In this document: positions 40,101 through 46,826 of the stretch, piece by piece
Layout of the letters: every line of letters starts with the position of its first letter
How positions within the stretch are numbered: position 1 is the first letter of the stretch
Origin: Angustibacter luteus
Lineage (GTDB): Bacteria > Actinomycetota > Actinomycetes > Actinomycetales > Angustibacteraceae
Direction of reading: 5' to 3'
Assembly: GCF_039541115.1 (NCBI RefSeq)
Contig: NZ_BAABFP010000008.1
Span: 186,001 to 250,000, forward strand
DNA length: 64,000 nucleotides
Notes under the pieces: model-generated
Told to the model about the DNA's origin: nothing
Database searches by the model: none
What the model saw: only the letters and a program-made list of their open reading frames with translations
Program-made: the position numbers and the translations under genes

Positions 40101-41173
40101 TAGCCGCCACCCTCGCGCGGCCCGGTGGAGAACTGCTTGTCGACCTTCGGGGTGGTGTCCAGGATCAGGATGTTGTCCCACGCGGAGTCGTTGCCGCTCC
40201 CGGAGTTCGTCAGGTTCTGCAGGCGCAGCCGCAGCGAGTTCCCGGTCGCGCGGATCGGGGTGTCGCCCAGGAAGGTGCCGGTCCGGGTCATGCGCGCGTT
40301 GGCATTCCCACCGATCTGCACGGTCTGCGCCGGGTCGCAGACGTTCGGGATGGTGCTGAACGCCGGTGAGCTGGTCCCGTCCTGCTGGATCATCGTGAAC
40401 TGCGGCCGGGCCACCGTCGCGCCGTTGATGCAGCTCATCGTGACCTCGTCCACTGAGAACGAGAAGTAGTGCCCTGGCGTGACGGGCAGTGGCTGCTTGA
40501 ACTCCAGCTCGGTCCCGTTGCCCGGGTTGCCGTTGGTGAACGCCGCAACCTGGTGGTTGTCCAGGTCGCTGGCGGGCTGCCCGGAGCCGGCGAGGAACGA
40601 CGTGTAGGGCCACGCCGCGCTGTGGACGTACGTCCCCATGTCGGCCGCCATGTAACGCAGCCGCGTCCAGAACTCGTTGGCAGGCGCGGTCGTGGCACAG
40701 GCAGCGGCCGAAGCGGCCGAGGGCAGCGGCGTCGTGGTGTCCGTCTTCGGGGTGGTGGCCCGCATGACCAACCCGTTGCAGAACTGCCCGTTCCACTGCG
40801 GGTCGGCCGTGTACGTCATCCCCGTGCGTCCGACGTACCCCGGCTGGAAGCCGGGCGAGCCAGGCGCGGCGCCGTTCGGGTAGTCCGCCAGGGTCTGCAC
40901 GAACGTCGAGGTGTTCTCCGTCGGGATGTTCTCGAAGTTCTCGAAGTACGACAGGCTCGGCGCCTCCATCACGCCCGGGCTGCCGGGCGCGGCCTGCGCC
41001 GGTGCGGGGTTAGCGACGTCCGCCGCGACGACGGCCACCGTCGCGAGACCGGTGGCCAGGGACGCGGCGAGCAGGGTGCCGACGGGCACGCAGGCGATCA
41101 GCCGACGTGCCCGGTTCGCGTCACGACCCCGGCGCGTCGACTCCCCGAACCTGCCCCGGTGCGCCGTCCGCAC
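31124..41173 (-). CDS. Giant LPXTG-anchored surface protein with 18 DUF11-type repeats
   Basis: 3349 residues. A cationic signal peptide ends near AQA (about residue 61). Then follow an N-terminal adhesin-like region (about 65-480), a beta-propeller-like region (about 490-740), a GEVED-type domain (about 745-925), and 18 tandem ~130-residue DUF11-type repeats (about 926-3290). The C-terminus has sortase signal LPRTG (31243-31229), a hydrophobic helix and an RRQRR tail. Each repeat carries ITYSVTVNDP... and a Cys pair about 7 residues apart, likely a disulfide. Predicted to be a long wall-anchored stalk or adhesin. No sortase gene is in the window. The GTG at 41173 follows a GGAGG ribosome-binding site. 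I cannot verify the array free of assembly errors. Confidence 0.95.
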   Translation of the reverse strand: MRTAHRGRFGESTRRGRDANRARRLIACVPVGTLLAASLATGLATVAVVAADVANPAPAQAAPGSPGVMEAPSLSYFENFENIPTENTSTFVQTLADYPNGAAPGSPGFQPGYVGRTGMTYTADPQWNGQFCNGLVMRATTPKTDTTTPLPSAASAAACATTAPANEFWTRLRYMAADMGTYVHSAAWPYTSFLAGSGQPASDLDNHQVAAFTNGNPGNGTELEFKQPLPVTPGHYFSFSVDEVTMSCINGATVARPQFTMIQQDGTSSPAFSTIPNVCDPAQTVQIGGNANARMTRTGTFLGDTPIRATGNSLRLRLQNLTNSGSGNDSAWDNILILDTTPKVDKQFSTGPREGGGYPLGATGKLTFTVTNTYNPLAPTQSSGPKLGWSFTDAMPAGLQVKQPLAFTTTCANGAMTGTPSSLSATGDLSGANVNSCTFTVDVTSNTAGTYTNGPSNVTTSGLLAPGSTSITFLPPPAPGSCPTDATLWQSPATGQTTNVKTVNLVTGVTNAGATVAGAKINSVGYNVTDGNYYGYIQAGDAGGQALVRISPDFSTVTNLGAPDVSSTGFPLSDFGTMNTGDVSPAGIWYGRTNTPTNARWLAVDVNPGSPTYLQTVGGGQTGTGNANQVFGADWSFNPADGNLYSVGYNANTFNAQVFRFDPRTGTTTLVASPGRLTAPNGVNSQQTNDPQMGATYADSNGYLYAANNGTGHTWRINMNNPTDISFFSYGPASNQNDGARCVNAPLPLDFGDAPDSYTTTLNSGGPLHQVTRTAGGAPSVMIGSTVTLENDGRPSAAANLDSDDAFPANPVYNRAAGTISQAVPITNNAGQPATLAGWIDFNNNGTFDSAEAAVTSAGTTTHSVTLTWTVPAGVTPPVSSYLRLRVSLDTAPAAAALALAVTDVGLGAVSGEVEDWQVGFATPGLQITKSAAPSQAIPGGKVTYTVRVTNTGQVPYTSTTPATFTDNLATVLDDATYNGDASASAGTATFASPTLSWSGPLAVGATATITYSVTVSNPLTGNGILSNAVTGPPESNCAVPTSVGCTTTTPVRALTIVKTSGAAGVLRPGDSVGYTVRVTNSGKVAYTVGDPATFTDSLAAVLDDATYNGDAAASAGTVSFATPNLSWTGPLAPGATATITYSVTVNAPVSGDGVLTNGVRGPPESTCAVATSSGCAVRLGVRALTIVKTPTPGSAAPGDTVTYSVVVTNSGGVAYTAADPARFSDDLTAVLDDATYNGDGAASAGTVSFASPTLSWSGALAVDAVATITYSVTVKDPDPGDGALRNAVTGPPESSCAAPTAGGCTTTTPVLARGLRIAKTSSPTGQVLPGRTVTYTVRVTNTGEIDYTAAHLATFSDDLTAVLDDATWNGDATASAGTATFARPRLSWSGPLAVGATATITYSVTVNNPLTGNGTLTNAVTGPPESTCAVPTAAGCTTMTLVRALQIEKSSAPTGQVAPGGVVTYTVRVTNTGQVPYTAAAPATFSDDLTAVLDDARYNGDATASAGTATFATPKLSWSGALAPGATATITYSVTVNDPLSGNGTLTNAVTGPPESSCADPTADGCTTTTLVRALQIVKRSAPSGSTTPGGTVTYTVTVTNTGQVAYTAVDPATFSDELTAVLDDATYNGDAVASAGAVVFNDPTITWSGPLAPGGDATITYSVTVNDPLSGDGTLTNAVTGPPESTCAESTVDGCSTTTLVQALQITKTASPTGDVTPGGTVTYTVTVTNTGQVAYTAADPADFSDDLSAVLDDATYNGDAAANPGTPTYTAPTLGWSGALEPGAVATITYSVTVNDPVSGDGTLTNAVTGPPESTCADPTADGCTTTTSVRALEITKTSTPTGEVVPGSVVTYTVQVTNTGGVDYTAVDPATFSDDLTAVLDDATYDGNATADVGTAAFNDPSLSWSGPLAAGDDATITYSVTVNDPVTGDGRLTNAVTGPPESTCADPTADGCSTTTPVRALTITKTASPAGQVTPGGVVTYTVAVTNSGQVAYTTADPATFSDDLTAVLDDATWNDDAAASTGTASFTTPVLTWSGPLVAGATATITYSVTVNDPLTGDGTLTNAVTGPPESTCPDATTDGCTTTTPVRSLSIVKTASPAGAVTPGGTVTYTVTVTNSGQSAYPAADPATFSDELTAVLDDASYNGDAAATAGTVAFNDPTLTWSGALAPGDDATITYSVTVNDPLTGDGTLTNAVTGPPESTCADPTADGCTTSTAVQSLSIVKASSPTGTVTPGGVVTYTVRVTNTGQVPYTATDPATFADDLSAVLDDATWNDDAVASAGTATFATPALSWSGALAPGDEATITYSVTVNDPLSGDGTLTNAVTGPPESTCADPTDDGCTTTTLLQSLEISKTSSPTGEVTPAGTVTYSVTVTNTGQAPYTAADPATFSDDLSAVLDDAAYNGDAVASTGTAAFATPALSWSGALAPGDEATITYSVTVNDPLSGDGTLTNAVTGPPESTCADPTDDGCSTTTQVRALQIVKTSSPTGEVTPTGKVTYTVKVTNTGQVPYTATEPATFSDDLSAVLDDATYNDDAAASAGTVSFATPTLSWSGPLAAGATATITYSVTVNDPPSGDGTLTNAVTGPAESTCADPTAAGCTTTTLVRALQITKTAAPTGEVLPGGVVTYTVVVTNSGGAAYTAGEPATFADDLSDVLDDAAYDGNAAASAGTATYTAPTLSWSGPLAVDASATITYSVTVNDPVTGDGLITNAVTGPPESSCADGDGPGCTTTTPVRSLTIVKTSEPSDEVAVGDSVLYTVKVTNSGQVPYTATDPATFDDDLTAVLDDATWDDTAAASAGEVSFTDPTLSWSGALDVGATATVTYSVTVDDPTPGDGTLTNAVTGPPESTCGDPTAAGCTTEMPVLTRGLDIVKSQSARPTVGPGETIAYTVTVTNSGQVAYTPVHPASFSDDLTDVVDDATWGDDATASAGVVAYSAPTLRWAGPLAVGATATVTYSVTVNDPLTGNGTLTNAVTGPPESTCADPTVDGCTVTAAIRALRMAKAQQPSGDVVPGDVVTYTLTAENIGAVPYVVPESAKLTDRLTDVLDDASWNGDLQASLGRVGVEGEVIGWDGSLDPGDTVTITYSVTVKPPGAGNGRLPNVLVGPPDSNCPVPLAEGARVLQSRPLAAAADAPLDPDCSTEATVLEPGLTITKTASPTGSVDPGDTVRYTVEVVNSGEIDYTATDPATITDDLTGVLDDATYNGSASASSGTTGYTEPLLTWSGALAVGASATITYSVTVGDPPAGDAVLGNVVTGPDASNCSDGTADACRTLTPIVLGGSEEPGPPSTPGTPSEPASGLPRTGADVLVMGWLALALLLSGAVCVVAAQRRQRRIRVR
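31307..38398 (-). repeat. 18 tandem DUF11-type coding repeats, period about 390 bp
   Basis: Repeat starts seen on the minus strand include 38398, 33328, 32938, 32542, 32152 and 31696. Most spacings are 390 bp. Repeat 15 to 16 is 396 bp and repeat 17 is 456 bp because of an insertion between its two cysteines. Central repeats look most alike and the outer ones more diverged. Confidence 0.92.
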
Positions 41174-41384
41174 GTCCCTGCCTCCGCGCGTCCCAGCCGA
41201 AGGACAGACGGGCGTACCCCGTACGCGGTGTCGTCCGTGAAACGGCTGGAAACTCGTTGAAGCGTCCCGCGTGACAGAAGGGATGTAAAGGGGTACTTGC
41301 CATCAGAAGTGACTGCAGGAGTATTGGATCTTCGGCAACCGGCTGAGCCCCTGGCGGGAATGCCTCGGCGGTGGGCAGGCTTAG

Positions 41385-41407
41385 CCCTCTCGCGGAACGC
41401 GAAAGGG
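41385..41407 (+). promoter_or_regulatory. Hairpin that sequesters the nhaA ribosome-binding site
   Basis: Arms 41385-41394 and 41398-41407 pair at 9 of 10 positions around a 3-base loop. The 3' arm contains the AAAGGG of the ribosome-binding site (41401-41409) eight bases before the GTG at 41416. Folding would restrict translation, so this is a candidate control element. Confidence 0.45.
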
Positions 41408-41415
41408 GACTGCCG

Positions 41416-43281
41416 GTGTCGACGCCGTGGCTGACCGTCCGCAACACCCCGGTGCGCGAGTTCATCCGAACCGAGACCGGCAGTGCCGCCCTGCTGGTGG
41501 CCGCGATCGCGGCCGCCCTGGGCTGGGTGGCGATGATGCCGGCGGCGTACGAGAGCTTCTGGTCCACCCGGATCGCGTTCTCGATCGGTGACGCCGAGAT
41601 CGCCCAGGACCTGCGCGGCTGGGTCAACACCGGCCTGATGACCTTCTTCTTCCTGGTGATCGGCCTGGAGGCCCGGCGCGCACTCGACATCGGCGAGCTA
41701 CGAGCCCGCAGCCGCACCGTGCTGCCGGTGCTGGCCGGGCTGGCCGGCATGGCGGCGGCCGCCGGGGTCTTCCTGGTCGTCACGGCCGGGACCGACGCGA
41801 CCCACGGGTGGGGCGTGGCCATCTCGACCGACACCGCCTTCGCGCTCGGCATGCTGGCGCTGCTGCGCGCACAGCCGGCCGGGCGGCTGCGCACCTTCCT
41901 GCTGACCGTGCTGGTGGTGGACGACGTCGCCGCGCTGCTGGTCATCGCGTTCTTCTACAGCGAGGACGTCAGCCTGTGGCCGTTGCTGGTCGCGGTCGCG
42001 CTGTTCGGCGTCATCGCGGCCGGCGTGCTCACCCGGCGCCGGCACGGCGTCACGTACACGCTGCTGTCCATCGCGGTCTGGGCCTTCCTGTTCGAGTCCG
42101 GCGTGGACCCGCTGGTGCTCGGCCTCGCGCTGGGCCTCCTGCTGTACGCGCACCCCGTCGAGCCGGACGCCCTCGAGGTGGCCAGCGAGCGGTTCCGGTC
42201 GTTCCGGGAGCAGCCGACGTCCGAGCTGGCGCGCGAGGCGCAGCTCGGCCTGCGGTTCGCGGTCTCCCCCAACGAGCGGCTGCAGAACCTGTTCCACCCG
42301 TGGACGAGCTACGTGGTCGTGCCGGTCTTCGCGCTCGCCAACGCCGGCATCGTGCTGAGCGGTGACGCCTTGGACGATGCGCTGCACTCCCGGATCAGCT
42401 GGGGCATCGTGCTCGGCTTCGTGGTCGGCAAGCCGCTGGGCATCCTGGTCACCGCTGGGCTGGTGCGGGCCATGACTCGCGGACGCCTGCAGCCGTCGGT
42501 CGGCTGGGGCGCCGTGGCCGGGGGCGCTGCCAGCACGGGCGCCACCTTCACGGTCTCGCTGCTCATCGCGGCGCTGGCGTTCGACGGCGACCAGCTCGAG
42601 GAGGCGAAGATCGGGGTGCTGGCCGCGACGGTCCTCGCCACCGTGGTGTCCTGGCTCGTCTTCCGGGTGGTCGCTGCGCTGCCGACGCAGCTCCGCAACC
42701 GCGCGATGTACGGCGCCGTGCCCGCGCTGACGGACCTGACCGAGCCCGTGGACCCGGACCGCGACCACATCCGCGGGCCGGTGGACGCACCCGTGACGCT
42801 CGTCGAGTACGGCGACCTGGAGTGCCCCTTCTGCGGCCAGGCGGAGGAGGCGGTCCGTGAGCTGCTGACCGGGTGCACGGACGTCCGCTACGTCTGGCGG
42901 CACCTGCCGCTGCGTGACGTGCACCCGCGTGCGCAGCAGGCCGCCGTCGCGACCGAGGCCGCCGCGCGGCAGGGCCAGTTCTGGCCGATGCGCGACCTGC
43001 TGCTGACCCGGCAGGACGCGCTGGCCCCGCGCCAGCTCATCGCGTACGCCGGCGAGCTCGGGTTGGACGTTGAGCAGTTCGTCGCCGACCTCAAGCACGG
43101 CAAGGGCTCGGCCCGGATCGACGCCGACGTGGAGGGCGCTGCGGCCAGCGGCGTCCGGGGGACGCCGACCTTCTTCGTGAACGGACGTCGGCACCACGGC
43201 GCCTTCGACCTGCCCGCGCTGCTCGGCTCGGTGGACGAGGCGAGGCGGACGCTGGGATTGACTCGCGGGTCAACAACGTAA
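41416..43281 (+). CDS. nhaA: Na+/H+ antiporter NhaA fused to a DsbA-like thioredoxin domain
   Basis: 621 residues. Residues ~10-430 form an NhaA-type antiporter. Paired Asp169/Asp170 (VVDDVAALL) correspond to the transport-site aspartates, and the C-terminal TM block carries SVGWGAVAGGAASTGATFT. Residues ~440-620 form a DsbA/thioredoxin-like domain with CPFC (Cys470, Cys473) and cis-Pro RGTPTFFVNG. Such fusions occur in actinobacteria; the thiol domain probably faces the outside or cytoplasm depending on topology and may add redox sensing. The GTG at 41416 follows an AAAGGGG ribosome-binding site. The open frame extends to 41371. Confidence 0.94.
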   Translation: MSTPWLTVRNTPVREFIRTETGSAALLVAAIAAALGWVAMMPAAYESFWSTRIAFSIGDAEIAQDLRGWVNTGLMTFFFLVIGLEARRALDIGELRARSRTVLPVLAGLAGMAAAAGVFLVVTAGTDATHGWGVAISTDTAFALGMLALLRAQPAGRLRTFLLTVLVVDDVAALLVIAFFYSEDVSLWPLLVAVALFGVIAAGVLTRRRHGVTYTLLSIAVWAFLFESGVDPLVLGLALGLLLYAHPVEPDALEVASERFRSFREQPTSELAREAQLGLRFAVSPNERLQNLFHPWTSYVVVPVFALANAGIVLSGDALDDALHSRISWGIVLGFVVGKPLGILVTAGLVRAMTRGRLQPSVGWGAVAGGAASTGATFTVSLLIAALAFDGDQLEEAKIGVLAATVLATVVSWLVFRVVAALPTQLRNRAMYGAVPALTDLTEPVDPDRDHIRGPVDAPVTLVEYGDLECPFCGQAEEAVRELLTGCTDVRYVWRHLPLRDVHPRAQQAAVATEAAARQGQFWPMRDLLLTRQDALAPRQLIAYAGELGLDVEQFVADLKHGKGSARIDADVEGAAASGVRGTPTFFVNGRRHHGAFDLPALLGSVDEARRTLGLTRGSTT

Positions 43282-43336
43282 TCACGACCTCTCGGACGCA
43301 AGCGACACCGATCGCCGACTCCGAGGTCGCGAGTCC

Positions 43337-43365
43337 TTGTGCGGGAGGCGATCCGGGCCTAGGTT
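43337..43365 (+). promoter_or_regulatory. Candidate promoter of the APC permease
   Basis: TTGTGC (43337-43342), a 17-bp spacer and TAGGTT (43360-43365) precede the ATG at 43400 by about 35 bp. Confidence 0.45.
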
Positions 43366-43399
43366 CGGCGCCGCACCCTCCCTGCCGAAAGGAACGCCG

Positions 43400-44926
43400 A
43401 TGTCGTCGTCCGCATCACCGCAGGCCGCCTCCGGAGCCGCTGACGAGGAGCATCTCGCCGCCCTCGGGTACTCCGGCGAGCTGCAGCGCCACATGGGCCT
43501 GTGGTCCAACATGGCCCTGGGCTTCACCTACCTCTCGCCGCTGGTCGGCGTCTACTCGCTCTTCGCCTACAGCCTGTCCGTCGGCGGTCCGCCGTCCATC
43601 TGGTGGCTCGTCATCGTCGGCGCCGGGCAGCTGCTGGTCGCCCTGGTGTTCGGCGAGGTCGTCTCGCAGTACCCGTTGGCCGGTGGCATCTACCCGTGGA
43701 CGCGTCGGCTCTGGAACCGCCAGTACGCCTGGCTGGTGTCCTGGGTCTACATCTGGGCGATCATCGTCACCGTCACCGCGGTGGCCGAGTACGCCAGCGT
43801 GTTCGTGAGCGCCCTCTTCGAGATCGAGGCCACGCCCGCCGTCACGTTCCTGACCGTGGTGGTGCTGCTGGTGCTGGCGCTGGCGTTCAACTACAGCGGC
43901 ACCCGGATGCTCGGCCGCATCGCCCGCATCGGCCTCACCGCCGAGCTGGTCGGCGTGGTCGCGCTCGGCCTCTTCCTGCTGATCTTCAAGCGGGAGCAGC
44001 CCTTCTCGGTGTTCTTCGACCCGATGGGCGCCGGCGGCGACGCGGCCTACCTGGGCACCTTCCTGACGGCGGCGCTGGCCGGCCTGTTCCTGTTCTACGG
44101 CTTCGAGGCCTGCGGCGACGTCGCCGAGGAGGTCGCCGACCCCACCCGGCAGATCCCCAAGGCCATGATCCTGACCATCCTGGTCGGCGGCGTCTCGGGA
44201 CTCATGTCCTACGCCGGGTACGTCCTGGCCGCGCCCAACCTGCAGGACATCGTGGACGGCAAGGACACCGACCCGATCCCGTCCATCCTCGAGGACGCGC
44301 TGGGCAGCGCCGGCTCCAAGGTGTTCCTGTGCGTCGCCGTCATCGCGTTCATCTCGTGCGTGCTCTCGCTGCAGGCGGCCGGCAGCCGGCTGCTCTACGC
44401 GTTCGCCCGCGACCGGATGCTGCCCGGCAGCAGCTGGCTGGCCAAGGTCTCCGACCGGCACGCGGTGCCGACCAACGCGCTGCTCGTCGTCTGCCTCATC
44501 CCCGGCCTGATCGCGCTGTTCGTCTACTGGCGGCCGGACTCCCTGACCAAGGTGACCTCGTTCGCCGTCCTCGGCATCTACGTGGCGTTCCAGGCCGTCG
44601 TCCTGGCCGCGCTGCGTCAGCGTCTGCGCGGCTGGAAGCCGGCCGGGCTCTGGACGCTCGGTGCCTGGGGCATGGTGGTCAACGTCGCCGCCCTGGCGTA
44701 CGGCATCTTCGCGATGATCCTGCTGGTGCGTCCGGCGTCCGAGGGGCCGTTCGTGGACCGTTGGATCGTGCTCATCGGCCTCGCGATCGTGCTCGGTTCG
44801 GGCGCGCTCTACCTGGCGCTGGCCCGACCCGACCGCCACTCGTCGGAGGTCGCCGAGGGTGACGCCATCGAGGTCGCGGCGCACCTGCGCCAGATCCGCG
44901 CCGAGGCCGGCGTGGACCCGGCGTGA
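43400..44926 (+). CDS. APC-family amino-acid permease
   Basis: 508 residues, about twelve TM helices. It has the APC core: GYSGELQRHMGLWSNMALGFTYLSPL in helix 1, EVVSQYPLAGGIYPWTRRLW in the helix 2-3 region and FYGFEACGDVAEEVADPTRQIPKA in helix 6-7. It imports an amino acid or amine, substrate not determined. The neighbourhood (D-amino-acid catabolism 300 bp downstream) makes a D-amino acid or N-acyl-amino acid a reasonable guess only. A GAAAGGA ribosome-binding site precedes the ATG at 43400. Confidence 0.92.
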   Translation: MSSSASPQAASGAADEEHLAALGYSGELQRHMGLWSNMALGFTYLSPLVGVYSLFAYSLSVGGPPSIWWLVIVGAGQLLVALVFGEVVSQYPLAGGIYPWTRRLWNRQYAWLVSWVYIWAIIVTVTAVAEYASVFVSALFEIEATPAVTFLTVVVLLVLALAFNYSGTRMLGRIARIGLTAELVGVVALGLFLLIFKREQPFSVFFDPMGAGGDAAYLGTFLTAALAGLFLFYGFEACGDVAEEVADPTRQIPKAMILTILVGGVSGLMSYAGYVLAAPNLQDIVDGKDTDPIPSILEDALGSAGSKVFLCVAVIAFISCVLSLQAAGSRLLYAFARDRMLPGSSWLAKVSDRHAVPTNALLVVCLIPGLIALFVYWRPDSLTKVTSFAVLGIYVAFQAVVLAALRQRLRGWKPAGLWTLGAWGMVVNVAALAYGIFAMILLVRPASEGPFVDRWIVLIGLAIVLGSGALYLALARPDRHSSEVAEGDAIEVAAHLRQIRAEAGVDPA

Positions 44927-44947
44927 CGGGGCCTACTGACTGACGGG

Positions 44948-45142
44948 CTAGAGACCCATCCGGCGGATGCCGATGCTGCTGGCGGGTGAGATGTCGTTGG
45001 TGCTCACGCCCCAGCGCTTGAGGTTGTCCTCGTGCTCGTCCGTGTCGAGCTCGTCGGGCAGCGACGCCTCGGCCTCGGCTGCGTGGTCGTGGTGACCACG
45101 ACTCTTCAGCAGCTCGATGATGTGGTGCTTGTGGGTCTTCAT
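44948..45142 (-). CDS. Small acidic/histidine-rich protein of unknown function
   Basis: 64 residues. N-terminus MKTHKHHIIELLKSRGHHDHAAEAE is His- and Lys-rich; the middle is acidic (LPDELDTDEHEDNL). It may bind metal or be a small helical regulator, but this is speculation. A GAGGGGG ribosome-binding site lies before the ATG. It lies between the permease and the D-aminoacylase and is convergent with the permease. Confidence 0.75.
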   Translation of the reverse strand: MKTHKHHIIELLKSRGHHDHAAEAEASLPDELDTDEHEDNLKRWGVSTNDISPASSIGIRRMGL

Positions 45143-45182
45143 CTGCGTGGCCCCCTCGGGTGGCGTTCGACTCCTTCGAACG

Positions 45183-46820
45183 TTATGCCTCCCGAGGGGG
45201 TCGCGTCGATGGGTTGACTGGCCCGGTCTGACCGCGGCGCAGCGTGCGGCCCGGCAGGGCCTCGGTACGCCGCCCGGCCTCGATGACCGGCACGCCGTTC
45301 ACCAGCACCCACTCGATCCCGACCGACTGCTGGCGCGGGTCCTCGTACGTCGCCGCGTCCCGCACCGTGGCCGGGTCGAACAGCACCAGGTCGGCCGCAT
45401 AGCCCTCCCGGACCAGGCCGCGGTCGGTCAGGCCGAGTCGCTCGGCCGGCGTCCCGGTGAGGTGCCGGACGCACTCGGCCAGGTCCAGCACCCCCTCGTC
45501 GCGGACGTAGTGCCCGAGGTACCGCGGGAAGGTCCCCCAGGCCCGCGGGTGCGGCCGTGCCCCGACCACGATCGCGTCCGAGCCTCCGCAGTGCCGCGGG
45601 TGCGCCATGATCGTGCGGACGTTCGACTCGTCCCCCACGTGCTGCAGGATCGTCGTGGCAGCCCGGTCGGCGACGAGCAGCTCGAAGTACTCCTCGACCG
45701 GACGCCGCCCGGACGCCGCGCCGAGCTCGGCGATCGTCCGACCGACCGCGTCCGACGCGGCCGGGTCACGCACCCCGCTGACCTGGATCGTCGTCCAGTC
45801 GACCGGGCAACCATGGCATCCGTCGGTACCGTCGACCTCGAGCTCGCGGGTCAGTCGCTCGCGGATGGCCGGGTCCTGAAGCCGTTGCAGCAGAGCGGGT
45901 GTCCCCCCGCCGAGTGCCCAGCTGGGCAGCAGCGCGCTCAACGTGGTGGAGCCGGCCAGGTACGGGTACGTGTCCAAGGTGACGTCGACGCCGTCGGCCA
46001 GCGCGTCGTCCACCAGGGCCAGCAGCTCGGCGGCTCGGCCTCGGTTCGGCTCGAAGTTCATCGTCGCGTGGGTCAGGTGCAACGCGCAGCCCGACCGGCG
46101 CGCGACGTCCACCATCTCCGCGTACGCCTCGAGCGCTCCGGCGCCGTACGAGCGGGTGTGCGGGCTGTAGTAGCCGCCGTGCTCAGCCACCACCGTGCAC
46201 AGCGCGACGAGCTCCTCGGTGTCGGCGAACATCCCCGGCGGGTACGTGAGCCCGCTGCTCATCCCCAGCGCACCCTCGGTCAGGCCCTGGCGCAGCAGCC
46301 GGACCATCACCGCCAGCTCGGCTGCCGTCGCGGGCCGGTTCTCGTCGCCCATCGCCAGCAGCCGCAGGTTCCCCTGCGGCACCAGGTAGCCGACGTTGCA
46401 GGCGATGCCCTGGTCCAGCCGGTCCAGGTAGCCCGCCACCGAGTCCCACTGCTCCTCGACGCCCCCGGTCTGCCCGTTCCACCCCGCGATCTGGTCCTGC
46501 AGCCGGGCCCGCACCGCCGCGTCCACCGGGGCGAACGAGAGCCCGTCCTGGCCCAGCACCTCCGTGGTGACGCCCTGGCTCACCTTGGCCGTGTGGGCCG
46601 AGTTCGCGAGGATCTGCAGGTCCGAGTGGGCGTGCAGGTCGATGAAGCCGGGGCACAGGACCAGTCCGTCCGCGTCGATGGTGCGGCTGGCACTGGGCGC
46701 CGCGCCGACCCCGCCGATCGAGGCGATCGAACCGCCGTCGACGGCGACGTCCGCGACGGTGCCCGGTGCGCCCGTGCCGTCCAGGACGGTGGCGGCTCGG
46801 ATCAGGAGGTCGACCGGCAC
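45183..46820 (-). CDS. N-acyl-D-amino-acid deacylase (D-aminoacylase)
   Basis: 545 residues of the amidohydrolase superfamily. Metal-binding HAHSDL (after GFIDLHAH), GLTYPPGMFAD, LHLTHATMNF and the C-terminal MAHPRHCGGSDA segment fit D-aminoacylase. It hydrolyses N-acyl-D-amino acids to free D-amino acids. It follows the D-serine-dehydratase-like gene with a 6-bp gap, and both run on the minus strand, so they form an operon. GTG start at 46820. Confidence 0.93.
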   Translation of the reverse strand: MPVDLLIRAATVLDGTGAPGTVADVAVDGGSIASIGGVGAAPSASRTIDADGLVLCPGFIDLHAHSDLQILANSAHTAKVSQGVTTEVLGQDGLSFAPVDAAVRARLQDQIAGWNGQTGGVEEQWDSVAGYLDRLDQGIACNVGYLVPQGNLRLLAMGDENRPATAAELAVMVRLLRQGLTEGALGMSSGLTYPPGMFADTEELVALCTVVAEHGGYYSPHTRSYGAGALEAYAEMVDVARRSGCALHLTHATMNFEPNRGRAAELLALVDDALADGVDVTLDTYPYLAGSTTLSALLPSWALGGGTPALLQRLQDPAIRERLTRELEVDGTDGCHGCPVDWTTIQVSGVRDPAASDAVGRTIAELGAASGRRPVEEYFELLVADRAATTILQHVGDESNVRTIMAHPRHCGGSDAIVVGARPHPRAWGTFPRYLGHYVRDEGVLDLAECVRHLTGTPAERLGLTDRGLVREGYAADLVLFDPATVRDAATYEDPRQQSVGIEWVLVNGVPVIEAGRRTEALPGRTLRRGQTGPVNPSTRPPREA

Positions 46821-46826
46821 GAGGGC

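Noticed and set aside
41331-41415. Known Li+/Na+ riboswitch (nhaA-I/II, DUF1646 motif) in the nhaA leader
   Set aside because: I see no match to the consensus features of those motifs; only a simple hairpin over the ribosome-binding site is supported.
43285-43334. Nested long-range inverted repeats between nhaA and the APC permease
   Set aside because: Short 7-base arms separated by more than 30 bases, without a compact stem, do not support a terminator call.
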